From: Echeneis naucrates
Lineage: Eukaryota; Chordata; Actinopteri; Carangiformes; Echeneidae
Assembly: GCF_900963305.1 (NCBI RefSeq)
Contig: NC_042518.1
Coordinates: 16,878,486-16,942,485 of the forward strand
Length of the DNA: 64,000 bases
Direction: 5' to 3'
Shown here piece after piece: positions 10,825 through 23,607 of the stretch. Position numbers and translations under genes: made by a program. Position 1 is the stretch's first letter; the number at the start of each line of letters is the position of its first letter. The notes beneath the pieces are model-generated. The model worked only from the letters and a program-made list of their open reading frames with translations, searched no databases and was not told the origin of the DNA.

Positions 10825-13800
10825 ATGTTCACAGATATGGACTATGAATTGGAGGAGGACAAACTGTGAGTCACGGTTATGTTTCCCTTGTCATTATCAC
10901 CGTCACAACACATTATTGAAATCATGCATTGGACCAAAACTCCCCCGAACGTGTTGTATAAAGAACAGTTAAAGAGTTACTAATGCTGTTTCTTCCAGAG
11001 CACTGCATTCAAATACTGCGTTAAATTAAAGTCTCAGGATATATTTTTTTCTCTCTCCAAAGGGGGATACCAACAGTACCAGGTACTGTGTGTCTGAAGA
11101 AAGATGCTAATAATCTTATTGGCATCAGTATTGGTGGTGGGGCACAGTACTGTCCTTGTCTCTACATTGTTCAGGTATATACAGAGCAGCAGATCAGATT
11201 TTCTTTGATATCTATGATGTGATGTGATATCTCTGTGTTTCAAACTTATCTTACTAATAATATCAAAGGAGAAATGTCCGTGTTTTTGGTACCTTTTTAA
11301 ATGTGATATCTGTTGTCACACAGGTCTTTGACAACACCCCAGCAGCTCTGGAGGGCACACTGGCAGCAGGCGATGAAATCACCGGCGTGAATGGGAAACC
11401 AGTGAAGGGAAAGACTAAAGTCGAGGTGGCCAAGATGATCCAAGCTGTCCAGGTACACAAGTTCTTGAGCTGCAATCACAGTTCAAAGTTGTTAACAGTC
11501 CTGAGCAATACAAGGATATAGTCAGATGGTTTATTATTTACTCCCTCTACCATTCTGTGGATGGATAAACAATCTAAATGATGCCAGCTCTATTCAAACT
11601 CTCAATAAGGGATTAAAGTAGTTGAAGACTAAGACAGAAAATTTTTTCCAGGAACATAACAAATGCAGGTAAATTTATTTAGCGGCTGTAGATTTTTATG
11701 TGTGTGTCTCATCATACATACATACATACAAGAAATCAGTCTTTGTTGGAATTATCTCTTGTATATTAAACATTTAAAACACAAAAGAACCTAATTTCAC
11801 ACCCCTGTTAATTTAGTGCCTTTTTATAAAAAAAAAAAAAAAAAAATCGACACACATGAACATAAATACAAGCAAATAAAATGAACAGTACTCACATATT
11901 TGTGTCCCACCAGCTGTGGACCTATCAGTGTACAGCTACAAAAGTTTACTAAGAGTGCAAACCCACCGCTGAACTGTGGAGAAGATAGAATAAATTGCCC
12001 TGCCAAGCAATACCAAGGGGAGTTAGGACAATAGCTTGCAGCATTTGCAGTCACGCCACCGATGTAGTGTGGCTGTGTTGTTTTTGGCATCTATTGTACA
12101 CAGAAAAATTTCATGACTTCCTGTATGGTGGATTAAAGCGTGTGCTCAGTTTGGGGATTAGAGGATTAGATTGTTTTGTTACCCATTCACTGCAAATACT
12201 GCATGCATATTTTACCCGTGAAGTTGACAAAGGTTGCACATTATTAAAAAGTTAACAATTGTTCATCTGATTTATTTCATGTATAGAAAATTAATAAACC
12301 TGTGTTTTTCAAGTTTACCTGTTATTGATTACTGTGTTTCAGGGAGAAGCGGCTATCCACTATAACAAACTGCAGGCAGATCCAAAACAGGGGAAGTCTC
12401 TGGATATAGGTACCTCTTCCAATAGATACTCACTTTTTTTATCCATCATTTGTTTATATCACTTTCTACAGAGTAACTATTGTAAATTCATGTTTTTCAT
12501 GCTTACATTATCACAATAACACTGTTTCGGCACTGTCTGAATCTGTTGAACACACATTTGTGTGTTTCAGTGCTGAAAAAGGTCAAACATCGACTGGTAG
12601 AGAATATGAGCTCAGGGACAGCAGACGCTCTTGGACTCAGTAGAGCTATTCTGTGCAATGGTGAGATTATTATCATGTTCATTGTTGATTTTTGAGTTTG
12701 TTGATGTAGATTATATGAAGCTCATCTCATAATACCTTTCAGATGGGCTGGTCAAAAGACTGGAAGAGCTGGAGAAAACTGCAGAGCTCTACAAAGGTAA
12801 AGAAAATCAAATCGCAAAACTCAAATACAGTAATTACTGTAGGTAATGTTAAGTTTTATAATTTAATCTGAGATGTTTTGTTGATGTTGGTAGTGTGAAG
12901 TTTTGTTATTGTTTTTGTGACTGCAGGACTGATGGAGCACACAAAGAGGCTGCTCAGAGCATTTTTTGAGCTTTCTCAGACTCATAGAGGTGAGTTACAC
13001 TGATCAGAACCTCTATGGCTTTTTTAGCACCTAAATGTCTACAGAAAAATGGAAGACAGATTATATTTATAAAATTTACTTTATCTCCACTCTAACATTT
13101 AACATCTATTTGGTGTTTGATTATGTGTCCTTCCAGCATTCGGGGATGTTTTTTCTGTCATCGGGGTTCGAGAGCCCCAGGCTGCAGCCAGTGAGGCGTT
13201 TGTGAAGTTTGCAGATGCTCATCGCAGCATTGAAAAATATGGTATTCAGCTTCTCAAGACAGTCAAACCAGTAAGTCCAATTTGAAATTTGACTTTTGCA
13301 GAAATCGGCACACAAAAAGCACCCAGGAATTTATTTATTTATTTATTGAGTGCTCTATTGTAGAAAGGAAAAACTTTTTCATCTTTTACTTTTTTGCTTT
13401 GTAATGTACTTTTGTGTGCAGTTGTATTTCATCATGAATGCAACACACTTTGTGAAGGCTACTGGGGTGAGCTGAATTCTGCTCGTTTCTGTTGTTCATT
13501 GTTGCGACTTTATATCAAACTACTCACTTGTACAGATGCTCCATGACCTGAACACGTACCTTCACAAGGCCATACCGGACACAAAGCTTACTATCCGCAA
13601 GTATCTGGATGTGAAGTTTGAATATCTGGTAAATCCACCACTCAGTGTTCTTCTGCTTTAGCATATGACAGAGCTTTGAACAAAAGCTGTAAATCTTTGA
13701 ACAAAGTTCATGTTTAGTCAACAGAATAACCGTTTGACATTGTATCTTTCAGTCGTACTGCCTGAAGGTGAAGGAAATGGATGATGAAGAATACAGTAGT

Positions 13801-14957
13801 ATTGTGAGTAGCTATTTGAATTCCTGTGTCAGCAATTAAATCTGAATTATTATAAATGCTTGTATTCTTCATATTACATCCATGGAAAGTTGATAAGGAA
13901 CAGTACCCTGATACAGCACACCGGTTGTGTATGATCTAGTTTTTATTTGCTCAAATGAGACAGTGAATGAAGCTCTTCCTCCTACAGGCAATGGGAGAGC
14001 CCTTGTATCGTGTCAGCACTGGAAATTATGAGTACCGTCTGGTGCTGCGGTGCCGACAAGAAGCTCGGGCCCGCTTTGCAAAAATGAGGAAGGATGTTCT
14101 GGAGAAAATAGAGCTGCTGGATCAGAAACATGGTGTGTCATTTTTCTTCTGTTGTCCAAGGTTTGAGGTCTAAATACAAAATATAAAAAACTATGGTGGG
14201 ACAGTATAGATGCAACACATCAGGCACAAGAGAAAGGGAGAAATGAGATGCATGCTTTCATTTCAAAGTAAGTCCACAATTATTTCCGTTGAAATATATT
14301 TAAATAACTTTTGGATTTTCACTTCACTTTTGATTCATTAAAGATATAATATCATATAGCAACCTCGGTTTTCACCAAGATATCATAGTAAGACGTTACA
14401 TTGGCACACACCATGATCACTCATGATGTATATCACATTGTTTCATTATAGTCAACCATCAGCAGAAGAGGCAGAAATAAAAGTCCCAAAAATATGCAGA
14501 AACAAATAACCATGGCCCCCATTTCACGATATATGTAATATGTTATGGCAGACAACTTTTCACACCTGTGACCCCAATATTTTCCTTTGAAAAGCTTTAA
14601 CAAATGTTAATGAGTCCAACTCAGCCTCCCTGTCATGTCATTTATTAACATATTTGCCGCACTTGTTTATATTTCTCATTTACAGTCCAGGACATTGTGT
14701 TCCAACTGCAACGCTTTGTGTCAGGCATGTCACATTACTACGATGAATGCTACGCTGTCCTGAAGGAGGCCGATGTCTTTCCCATTGAAGTGGACCTCTC
14801 CCGCACCATGATCAACTACAGCAGCCAGTCGTTGTCCTACACTGAAGACGACAATGAGGATGAGGAAGAGGACCGTGGAAGAGGCAGAGAGGATGGAGGA
14901 AGTAGTACAGCCAGACAAGCAGAGAATGGCGCAGAGAAATTAATTGATGACCAGTGA
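10825..14957 (+). CDS. pick1: PICK1, PDZ and BAR domain scaffold
   Basis: PICK1 binds the C-termini of PKC-alpha and AMPA receptor subunits through its PDZ domain and curves membranes through its BAR domain during receptor trafficking. Twelve coding exons join in phase: 10825-10865, 11063-11174, 11324-11452, 12343-12409, 12571-12660, 12743-12796, 12927-12989, 13137-13270, 13536-13628, 13753-13803, 13988-14132 and 14686-14957. The product is 416 aa; human PICK1 is 415. The PDZ covers about residues 20-105 with LIGISIGGG as carboxylate-binding loop, K27-D28 conserved and the metal-binding CPC motif at 44-46. The BAR domain covers about 145-350 and the acidic tail follows. The ATG at 10825 matches the mammalian start. 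An untranslated exon ends at 10273; its intron acceptor is at 10790-10791. The mammalian WCDS end is not present. Confidence 0.97.
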
Positions 14958-16355
14958 GTGGTTTGCGGCCTTCTTGTGGAGATGAAGTCCTCTAAAATAC
15001 CTGTACACGTGCATTTGATGTCGACACTCCCCCAAACGGCAATGGTTGGAGTGCGGTATAGCAGTTTGTCTGGTTAACACTGTTTAGCAAAGATGAAAAC
15101 AACAAAAACTTGATGCTGTGATATTGTGCGCTACTCTGTTGGTGTTTTCGTCCTAGAATCAGTGGCTTTGTGGTTATTTTGACTCTCAACTTTCTCCTCT
15201 AAGAAGACGTTTCTGCTTCTCAAGATTATTTTCCTTCACGCATGCAGCCATGTCTGATTGAGTGTTTGAGAGACAAAAAACAGCAGGAAACTATTTAAAT
15301 CTGAAAGCTGTGGATTGTTTTCATGCTGCAGAGTAGAAACTACGTGCATACAAGTTGTGCCTTCTTAGCTCAAGTGTTATGAAATCTAATGAGTCTGGGC
15401 TATGTTTTAATTTGTTTATGTACAGTTGTTGCACATCTTTCAGTTTTCATAGCTGGTTTTAGAAATGTTAAAAAAAAAAAAAAAAAGGGAAGAGCTGTGA
15501 AATTCTTGAACACCAAAGTCTTTTTCATCTGAGCTGTACTATCATTCCTCAAGTTAAAATGTTTTTTTCTTAATACTCTCCTACATTGCTCACTTCATCT
15601 GAAATGTATGATCGTTTCTCACCAGCTCTGTCCTAACTGCTAATGTTTGTGTTTGTTTGTGTTAAATGACATACAGTCATCCTCACAGAGCTTTACCATT
15701 GCTTTGGCATTGGGCCTATAATTGCAAACACTACCTGTAAATAAGTATGTAGAAGTGCGAGAGATGTTAAAACTCTGCTTTTGGGCATTTTCTTGTCATT
15801 CCAACTTTATTTATTCTTTTTGTCAAAATATATATACAAAAAATTTAACTAGAAAGATTGATTCTATGTTATAGTAAATATAATTATTCAATTGTTAGAG
15901 CCTCAGTTTTCTCTTCTGAGGATTATGTGGTTTTGTGTTGATTCCATGATAATGTAATGCTGGTAGAGCTTTACTGGGGCTGTCACTTGGGGGCAGTGTG
16001 TCATCAGACCAACAATGAGAGAGCACTGAAGTCCATGGGAAGGATTTAAAAAATCATTTTGTGTATCGTTTTTCTGAAAAACTGGACTGTAATGTATCAA
16101 AAGGGAGCTACATGTTTCTTTTGCACAAGTTGGCTCATAGCAACTACAGCGTTTTGGCTGAAATTCCCACGGTTGTTTTGTCCCACAAATAAATTAAATG
16201 TAACTTAAATCTTTTGGTCTCTTTCAAAATCTAGTTTTGTTTTTTGTATTTGAGTACTTTCGATTTGTCTGTGCCAACAACCGCGGTAAAGGTAAAAAGT
16301 CATCAGTTAGTAAACAGTTATAAGAAGGTAGGGGGTTGTTGTGTGAAGCTACATA
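14958..16355 (+). other. PICK1 3' UTR and spacer
   Basis: No ORF of note. AATAAA at about 16190 is a plausible PICK1 polyadenylation signal, giving a 3' UTR of about 1.2 kb. There is an A-tract at 15470-15486. The tRNA begins about 160 bases later. Confidence 0.5.
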
Positions 16356-16428
16356 GCCCCAGTGGCCTAATGGATAAGGCACTGGCCTCCTAAGCCAGGG
16401 ATTGTGGGTTCGAGTCCCATCTGGGGTG
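16356..16428 (+). tRNA. tRNA-Arg, anticodon CCT
   Basis: The 73-base sequence folds as a standard cloverleaf. The acceptor stem GCCCCAG pairs with CTGGGGT (one G-U at the end). The anticodon stem CTGGC/GCCAG encloses loop CTCCTAA with anticodon CCT at 16389-16391. The T loop is TTCGAGT and the discriminator base is G. It reads AGG codons. The internal A box (TGGCCTAATGG) and B box (GGTTCGAGTCC) are intact, and a T5 Pol III stop lies just downstream at 16435-16439. There is no intron. It looks functional. Confidence 0.96.
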
Positions 16429-16570
16429 AACGTCTTTTTGCTGCTGTTTGTGATTCCCTTCAGAAACCCAGAAACACACCGTATTCATCCGGACGTTTTC
16501 CTAACTGAACATGACACGCATCACCGAAAAGGAGTCATATAAGGTGCCCTCCCGTTCCCTCGGGCCAGCA

Positions 16571-16577
16571 GCCAATC
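16571..16577 (+). promoter_or_regulatory. CCAAT box upstream of PLBD1
   Basis: GCCAATC lies about 130 bases before the PLBD1 start codon in a GC-rich stretch. NF-Y binding is inferred from the motif and position only. Confidence 0.35.
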
Positions 16578-16706
16578 AGGAAACAGTCCGCCCAGGACTT
16601 TCCCTTCGCCACAGAAATACCCATTTCCCCTCCACCTGAATTCCTCTCGACCGACCACAGCCTTGAGTGTGCAGTTGTTGAAGCCTGGGACTGCTCTCAC
16701 ACAGCC

Positions 16707-19700
16707 ATGCTTCTGCTGGAGGGGCTGTTAGTTTTTCTGCTGCTGACTGCGGCTGCCAACTTCGCCTCTCCACAGAGTAAGTCACGGTTGGTTGGTTGTG
16801 TAAGGATCTAATGGGTTTCTTAACACTCCGTGTTCATTCATTCATTATCCGTTTCCGGGTCGCGGGATACTCTAATGTATTAATATCTAATCACTGCTTG
16901 TCAGCTGTTGAGATTTAAAATGTCAGAGATGACAGAGGGACTTCGGATACACCTCCTTAAGTCATGTGACTAAGCGCGGTACGTCTCCTGCACTCCTGAA
17001 AACATGAAAACTGCAGTACAAAATGGTTATCTGTCATTAAACTGGATATCAGTGGTAGCTTACAGTGCACTATCAATAGCAGTTGATTTTTTTTAGACTT
17101 TTAGAAGTATGGACGTTAAGTTTGTTGATGTATTGATTTCCTCTTAGAAATGACAACAGCCACAGTGTACTGGGATGCCCAACAGAAAACGGTCCTGCTC
17201 AAGGAGGGTGTGTTGGAAACAGAAGGGGATGCCTATGGATATCTCAACAATACCCTGTCCAGTACAGGCTGGAGTGTCCTCGAGATCCGTGCTGGCTACG
17301 GAAAGACCCCTGAAACTGATGAGATCACCTTCTACCTGGCAGGCTACCTGGAAGGCTTCCTGACTGCCCAGTAAGTCTCATGTGCGATTCCTGTGTTGGT
17401 TCATCCAAGTCATTCAAACATCTGATATCCTAAAACAAAGCAAACAGCAGCCTCTGCTAAGCTGAGTCAGAGTAGGGCTCAGGTCTGATGACATGCTCAA
17501 GGAAGACTGGAAACTTTGACCTGTGGTGGCAAAAAGTTACTAGAGAATTTTTAGAAACAAATCCTTCACACATTCGCTATCTTTCTTGAGCTTTAATAAG
17601 CATTCATGAATGGACTCACACGCATACGACTGCAGGAAAAGTCAGTCAGTGAGCAAGTGCGCATAACTTATAATTCTTATAGGTTGACTTGTTTTAACAA
17701 CAGCCCTCACCACAACAACACTCCCTTGGGATCGCACCCTTGAGGTCCCATTCCCATTGGACCCTCCACTGTATCTCACAGTGCTGTGCAACAACATATG
17801 TTCATATGAACGAAATACAACACCAGGCACACATAATGCAAAACATAGCATAGGCTAAATAAGAATTTTCCATCACATTCCCCACTTTTTAGCATTTTAA
17901 TGCTAAACCACACTTTACGGAAAATTCCACAAAACTTTACTCCCTAATACCCCATAGGTCCTGTCCGTACCAGCCAAACCCTAGTATGTCTGCTCTCCAA
18001 CATGGAAGATGAAAAACCCAGGCAGAGGTCACAGGCCACAAGCACAGAAAGCCAAACATCCCCCTCCGTTTATGGTTAAGGAGAGGGTAAAAGACTTGCC
18101 CGTCTAACTACAATATCTAAATAAGGGGAAAAAAACTCCCAATATGATGAGGAAACAATCCCGTAGAATAACTCTAAGATAGAGCTAAGTAATCATAAGT
18201 AAAGGAAATGTTTTTTAATGTGAGAACACACAGTGGTAAAATTAAAGGAAAATAAAATCCATCATTGACTTGATTAAACAAAGGAATAACAAAATGGAAA
18301 ATTAAATATATCAAAGTACAGCAACTGCAAAGTAAATAATGTTTATCAATTCTTCTGAATGCAGTTATGCTAATCAAACTACTTAAGAGTCAATGTTATT
18401 GATTAAACATTTGTATGTTTGCAGACCTTTGACACTTTCTGTAACATTGATTCATCTTCTTCCGGTTTGTGGGAGGTGGTGGAGTCAATCCCACCTCACA
18501 CTGGGTGAGGGTGGGGTCACCCTGGACAGGTCACCAGTCCATCACAGGGCCAACACACAGAGGCAGACAGAGACCAACCACCACTCACACTCACACTCAG
18601 CCCCCCTTCTGTAATAACAAGAAAAAATACAAAATCATTAGACAGATAAAAAGCATCAAGGAAGCAAATGTCATAAATCAGTGTTTCAGGGCTGTGAATA
18701 ATTTAATGTTGCATTATTGTTATCATGAATATATCCAGTTAGTATTTATTTCCACTCTCCCTCCGCAGGCAGATGATGGACCACTACACCAACATGTATC
18801 CACAGCTTATCCATGGCCCAGAGATCCTCGGAATTGTTCAGAGTTTCATGGCGTGAGTCTGTTCTCATTTCCCATTAAATACCACAGCAGCAGTACTGCA
18901 GAAACCGTATCATCCTTTTTCATATCTCTTTCTCAGTAAAAACAACTGACAGTGTTCTCTGTTTGTGAAAATCAGAATTTGTAATCAATTATTTTTCACT
19001 GTATTTTAAAGATTGTGTGTGGCCCAAGCAGATTTATTTCTTATCTAAAATATATCTGTTATGCCCACGTTCCAGTTTTTTTATTTTGGAGCTCAGTGTT
19101 TGGCTCTTTGCTTTTAAGTGGTTTACAGTAAATCGTTATAATGTCTAATAAAAGACATAAAGAGAAAATGTGCCTTGTGCATGTAGGAAGCAGGATTCAT
19201 GGGTCAGAGAGCAGGTGAAATCGAACAAGAGCTCTGATCCACTGTGGACACATGCTGGCTTCATTGTGGCCCAGATGGACGGGCTGCAAGCAGGAGTAAG
19301 AGACTGGGCCAAGAAGGAAGGGAAAAAGGTATGGAGGTCATATAACACTGGCATCAATGTATCAGAGTAAATGAACATTCATTTGTACAGATATATATGA
19401 GAAACGTTAATTTTGCTTGCATAAAAACTCTGTGTTAAAACAGAGTTAATAGTTTCCAAATGCAGATGTATTTTTTTATGCTGGTGCAGCATATTTAGAT
19501 ACTTCTCTGTTGCAAAATGAGGAACCTGCATTACCAGCCAAACCTACATGTAAGATTTAAAGGGGCATGAGATTTAAAAAATGTTTCATTTTCTACTTAT
19601 GTTAATAAAAAGCAGAAACACATTTATCAGAGTTTAGTTTATCTATTGAGTATAGAGCAAAATAGATCGCTGACATCATGATATAAGCAGTAAACATAAA

Positions 19701-22700
19701 ATGGTATTTCTGCTTTAAGGATAATAAAACAAAAGAACATCATGCATCGACGTCAGTGCGTTTTTATATATATATATTTCTTTTACATTTTAACAGTTTT
19801 GCAAAAGACTTGTTTTTGGGTTTGTGGCTACCTCACAATGAAGCCAATGCTATCATTTGTTTTCCTTTTCTGACTAACAGCTGTTTATCTGGTGTGCTTC
19901 CCATAGCCACTGTCCCTGTTTGACATCCAGTTCCTGAACGCAGTGGGAGACCTACTCGATCTGATACCAGCCTTGGTGCCCGACTCCAGCCCTCCCCTGA
20001 GAGACTTCAAACGTCCAGGGATGGGACACTGCTCTGCACTCATCAAGGTCAGAGGTCAAAACCGCTCTATTCAGGCTGTAAGGCCCTACTTCACATAAGC
20101 AATGCACACAGCAGCACAATGTTAGATCGGTATCAGAAGATACTTCATATGTTTTAATGAATAAACATTTAGTGCCATGTGCAAAACAAGAGCCCAAAGA
20201 TGTAATAGACAATATAGTTACATTTTAGACATAAGTGAAGAACTTGCACATTCTTGTGTAAAAGTGTGTGTGTGGGGAAATCTATTTAGTAACAAAAACT
20301 GCACAAAGAATCTGCTTTAGTTCGATTGTGAGTGCAGAGTTCACGATCTTTTACTATGTTATTTATAATTTATTATGTTTTTGTGTTATCATTTATATCA
20401 TGTACTTTATTTGTTATTGTAATTTCTCACACCATGGTGTGTGTAGTGTTGTGGCAGAAAGAGGTGTTTTAAAAGAGGAATCATACGGAGAATCTCTTTA
20501 TTCACAGCGGCCCTACTTACATCATAGTCAGACACAAATCCCACATTACAGAACGTGACATGTCTTTTTATACTCAAGTCAGGCTATGTGTGTGTATAGG
20601 GTGAAATGGCTTCATCCTGTTTGCCGGACTTTTTGGCAATTTACTTTTCTTGAACTTTGGCCACAACCCTATGTGTGTGCGTATTGGTGCACTTCTCTCT
20701 TACCTTATTAAAAAAAAAAAAAAACCTCCAGTTTTTTTTTGAAGCTAGGTCACCATGAGGGGGGCCTGGCTCTCACGGTGACACTCGAACAGGAACAATA
20801 CCGCTGGGCCCTGTCACTCTCCTATTGGATGTTAACATATAAACTCCTAAATGGATATCAATAATCGCCACATTCCTTTACTTTTTCACTGCAGAAAAAT
20901 TACTCTTGACATATTGGTGGCAAAAAGTTGACAAAGAACTTTGGAAAATGAGTCTGCACACGTCAGCTGTCTTTCTTGCGTTTCATAGCTTTTAATGAAT
21001 GAACTCACACACATACAATGGTATGAACAGTCAGTCAGTGAGTAAGGGCAGAGTTCTCACAACTTACAATTGTATAGTGTTTTTGAAATGAGTGTTAGTC
21101 GACAAAATATATGGTGTTAGTGTCAATAATCTATCTTGGGGTCTCACAAACCCAAAGGGCCATGTCTTTGTATATGATACCTTAGTTTGTCTCTTCTCTG
21201 TGTCCGGCAGTGCTGTCGCGGGTTATGCAAGGCAATTATGTGAACAAAAGATACCAGACACAAGGTTGTAAATACCAAGGGTTAAATGGCAGAATTTTCC
21301 ATCACAGCATTGAAATCCTGGATGGATTTTTCACATACACCTGAAATGAAACCTGATATTTCTGTATCTTTGGAATCTTTGGGAAGAGTCTGGGTCTTCT
21401 CTGTTTAATGCTCTCTTCCACAGATGCTGCCTGGTTTTGAGAACCTCCTGTTTGCCCACTCCAGCTGGTACACATACGCTGCCACTATGCGGATCTACAA
21501 GCACTGGGACTTCCATGTCAATGAGCCCCATACAGCAACTGCAAAAATGTCCTTCAGCAGCTACCCTGGTATGTTGGGCCAGGAAGACAATTCAATTCCA
21601 CTAGAAACAAGAAAAGAAACGCAGAGTCTCAGCCTCACAAAGTCATGTCCATAGTTGTACTCTGCTATGGCTGCTTCCTAATTTAGTATCCTTCTCTCTC
21701 TCCTGCAGGTTTCCTTGTGTCTCTCGATGACTTCTACCTCTTGGGTAATGGCCTGATGATGACTCAAACCACCAACAATGTCTTCAACTCTTCACTTTTT
21801 GACAATATCACTCCAAAAAGCCTGCTGGCATGGCAGAGGGTCAGGCTGGCTCACAATCTGGCACATACCGGTGAAGAGTGGGCCAAAACCTTCTCCATGT
21901 ACAACTCTGGTAAGTGGAGCACATTCATTTCATTGACTTATATAACAGTCTGTTACAAGCTCTGTTACAAATAGTTGTACATAAACTAACAGTTCCAGTA
22001 AAGATGTGTTGACATTAAACACGTGGGTGAGCCATAAATCGAGATGCTGATGGCAATTAATTCAAGAACAGATCTTTGAACTTGAAAGTTTATCTAGTGT
22101 TTTTGTAGTTTTTACAAGACATAACTACTAACCACTGTCGTCCTTTTTCCAAGGCCCATCAGTTTTAAGCTTGTTAGACTGTTTCTACCTTTGATTACAT
22201 TCATTTTAGCCCAGAATGGAAAGCAACTAGCAGAACTTGCAAAACTTAAGGCTTGAAGACCAACATCTGACCCCTCTCAAGTTTGAGTTTGAAGTCTGGG
22301 TATGAGAGTAAGTCATAACGTAAAGTATAAAGCCCTAATCTGAAGCTTCAGCTTTGGGACAAGAATCATTTTCAGCATTGCAATTTTTTCATGTTAGTGT
22401 TTCATGTTTCAAAATTACACTAAATACACAAACAAATTTTAAGATTTGCTTGCTTTGCTCAAGACTTCTGAAACAAAACCGTGTAAATTTGTGAACTTGC
22501 CGCACACTTCCCTGTCAACACCAGACTGATGTTAAAGCCATCATGGAGAACTGTTCAGAAGAAATCATTTGCCACCTTTAACTCTTGTAGGTACCTACAA
22601 CAACCAGTACATGGTGTTGGACAGGAGCAAAGTGAAGCTGGGTCACAGTGTTGATGACGGCGCTCTGACGGTGGTGGAGCAGATCCCAGGGCTGGTGGAG

Positions 22701-23607
22701 TACTCTGACCAAACACAGGCTCTGCGCAGAGGTAACAGCAGATCCTTTTTTTTTATTTTTTAAACAGACAGTTCAGACAGTATCAGTTTAATTTCTCGGG
22801 TTTCTCTTTCTCATATGTCTTTGCCACAGGTTACTGGCCATCTTACAACATTCCTTTCCACCAGAAGATTTACATGCTGAGTGGTTACGAAGAGATGTGG
22901 AAGGAGTATGGGGAGGACTTCTCCTATGATCTCTGTCCCAGAGCCAAGATCTTCCGACGTGACCAGGCTGATGTCAAGGACCTGGACTCCTTGAAGCACA
23001 TCATGAGGTTCAATGGTGTGTGACTCTGCCTGACGCACTGATCTCATCACTGTTCTCTCATGATGATGACAGTTTAAACACAGTAATATCTCTCTAATAG
23101 CCAATAGCTAAAATGCAGCACATTCTAAATGTTTTTATGATACTAAAAAGCAAGTGTTAAGTAATGTTGAGGAAACACTGTTCTCACAATCTAAATAAAT
23201 GTCTACGTTTGTTTTCAGACTACAGGAAGGATCCATACTCCAAAGGTGACCCCTGCAAGTCCATCTGCTGCCGCAACGACTTGAGGTCAGAGGAACCTTC
23301 ACCGGGAGGTTGCTATGACACTAAGGTAGTATCCTTTTAAGTATCAGTTTTCATTAGCAGGAGTCACGCTTCATTGTACCATTAAAAGTGTTTAATCTCA
23401 ACTCAGATTTTCTCCCATTCATGCATTCAGGTGACAGATTTCCAAATGGCTGAGTCCTTCTATGCGGAGGCAGTGAATGGACCAACCACACAGGACGGAC
23501 TCCCACCATTCATTTGGGATAAATTCGGTAGCATCAGCCACCAAGGTCTGCCCCGGTACTACAACTTCACCTTCATCAAGATGCAGCCACTTCTTTTCAA
23601 GCCATGA
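16707..23607 (+). CDS. plbd1: PLBD1, phospholipase B-like hydrolase
   Basis: PLBD1 is a lysosomal/secreted N-terminal nucleophile (Ntn) hydrolase that deacylates phospholipids and matures by self-cleavage. Eleven exons join in phase: 16707-16776, 17148-17370, 18769-18852, 19187-19328, 19907-20047, 21424-21568, 21709-21909, 22591-22731, 22830-23015, 23219-23325 and 23431-23607. They give 538 aa; human PLBD1 is 553. A hydrophobic signal peptide ([16 protein letters not shown]) opens the protein. The candidate nucleophile is Cys215 in GHCSALIK, the first residue of the expected mature chain. N-glycosylation sequons include NNT, NSS and NIT. The long introns 2 and 5 carry repeats and LTR fossils, but exons and splice sites are intact. 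ATTAAA near 24292 may be the polyadenylation signal. Confidence 0.96.
16835..16870 (-). repeat. Tiny L2-tail remnant in PLBD1 intron 1
   Basis: TTCATTCATTATCCGTTTCC followed by GGGTCGCGGG matches the terminal segment of the L2-type repeat seen near 45.1 and 62.5 kb. Only about 35 bases remain. Confidence 0.4.
17524..17877 (-). mobile_element. LTR fossil A in PLBD1 intron 2
   Basis: About 354 bases that on the minus strand begin TGTGATGGAAAATTC and end CTTTTTGCCACCA, so they have the TG..CA edges of an LTR. A related copy lies in intron 5 (20915-21306) in the same orientation. On the minus strand, the purine-rich run AAAAAGTGGGGAATG sits immediately upstream of the LTR, as a polypurine tract does before a 3' LTR. 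The element is a broken, old remnant. The superfamily cannot be assigned because no coding domain survives. Confidence 0.5.
17878..18190 (-). mobile_element. Possible internal remnant of the LTR element next to fossil A
   Basis: This stretch directly adjoins the polypurine-like end of fossil A and has a base composition unlike the surrounding intron. It would be the 3' internal region of the same broken element. No domain is recognisable, so this assignment is inference. Confidence 0.25.
18457..18612 (-). repeat. L2-type LINE 3'-tail fragment (copy 2)
   Basis: Same blocks and same orientation as the copy at 6632: ctgggtgagggtggggtcac, ccatcacagggccaacacac and cactcacactcacactcag. It lies in PLBD1 intron 2, 150 bases before exon 3, and has no coding content. 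Confidence 0.7.
20442..20872 (-). mobile_element. LTR-like fossil C in PLBD1 intron 5
   Basis: About 430 bases read on the minus strand from TGTGGCGATTATTG to CTGCCACAACACTACA, with an AATAAA signal (minus strand, 20497-20502) near the far end, as in the R region of an LTR. A purine-rich run (AAAAAGTAAAGGAATG) precedes it on the minus strand. It differs from fossils A and B. Broken or solo; edges approximate. Confidence 0.4.
20915..21306 (-). mobile_element. LTR fossil B in PLBD1 intron 5 (same family as A)
   Basis: About 392 bases with the same ends and several shared internal blocks as fossil A (TGGCAAAAAGTT, GTCAGTCAGTGAG, GAATTTTCCATCACA). No internal region or polypurine tract adjoins it, so it looks like a solo LTR. 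The two copies differ by many substitutions and indels, which suggests an old family. Confidence 0.5.

Noticed and set aside
13423-13469. Possible extra PICK1 exon between the parts ending VKP and starting MLHD
   Set aside because: Human PICK1 runs KPML directly across this junction, so an inserted exon would disrupt the BAR domain.
18469-18939. 156-codon plus-strand ORF
   Set aside because: It is a chance frame through an L2-tail repeat and across PLBD1 exon 3 in the wrong frame.
17524-21306. One LTR element with two LTRs spanning PLBD1 exons 3-5
   Set aside because: Intact host exons lie between the two LTR copies, so they must be separate insertions.
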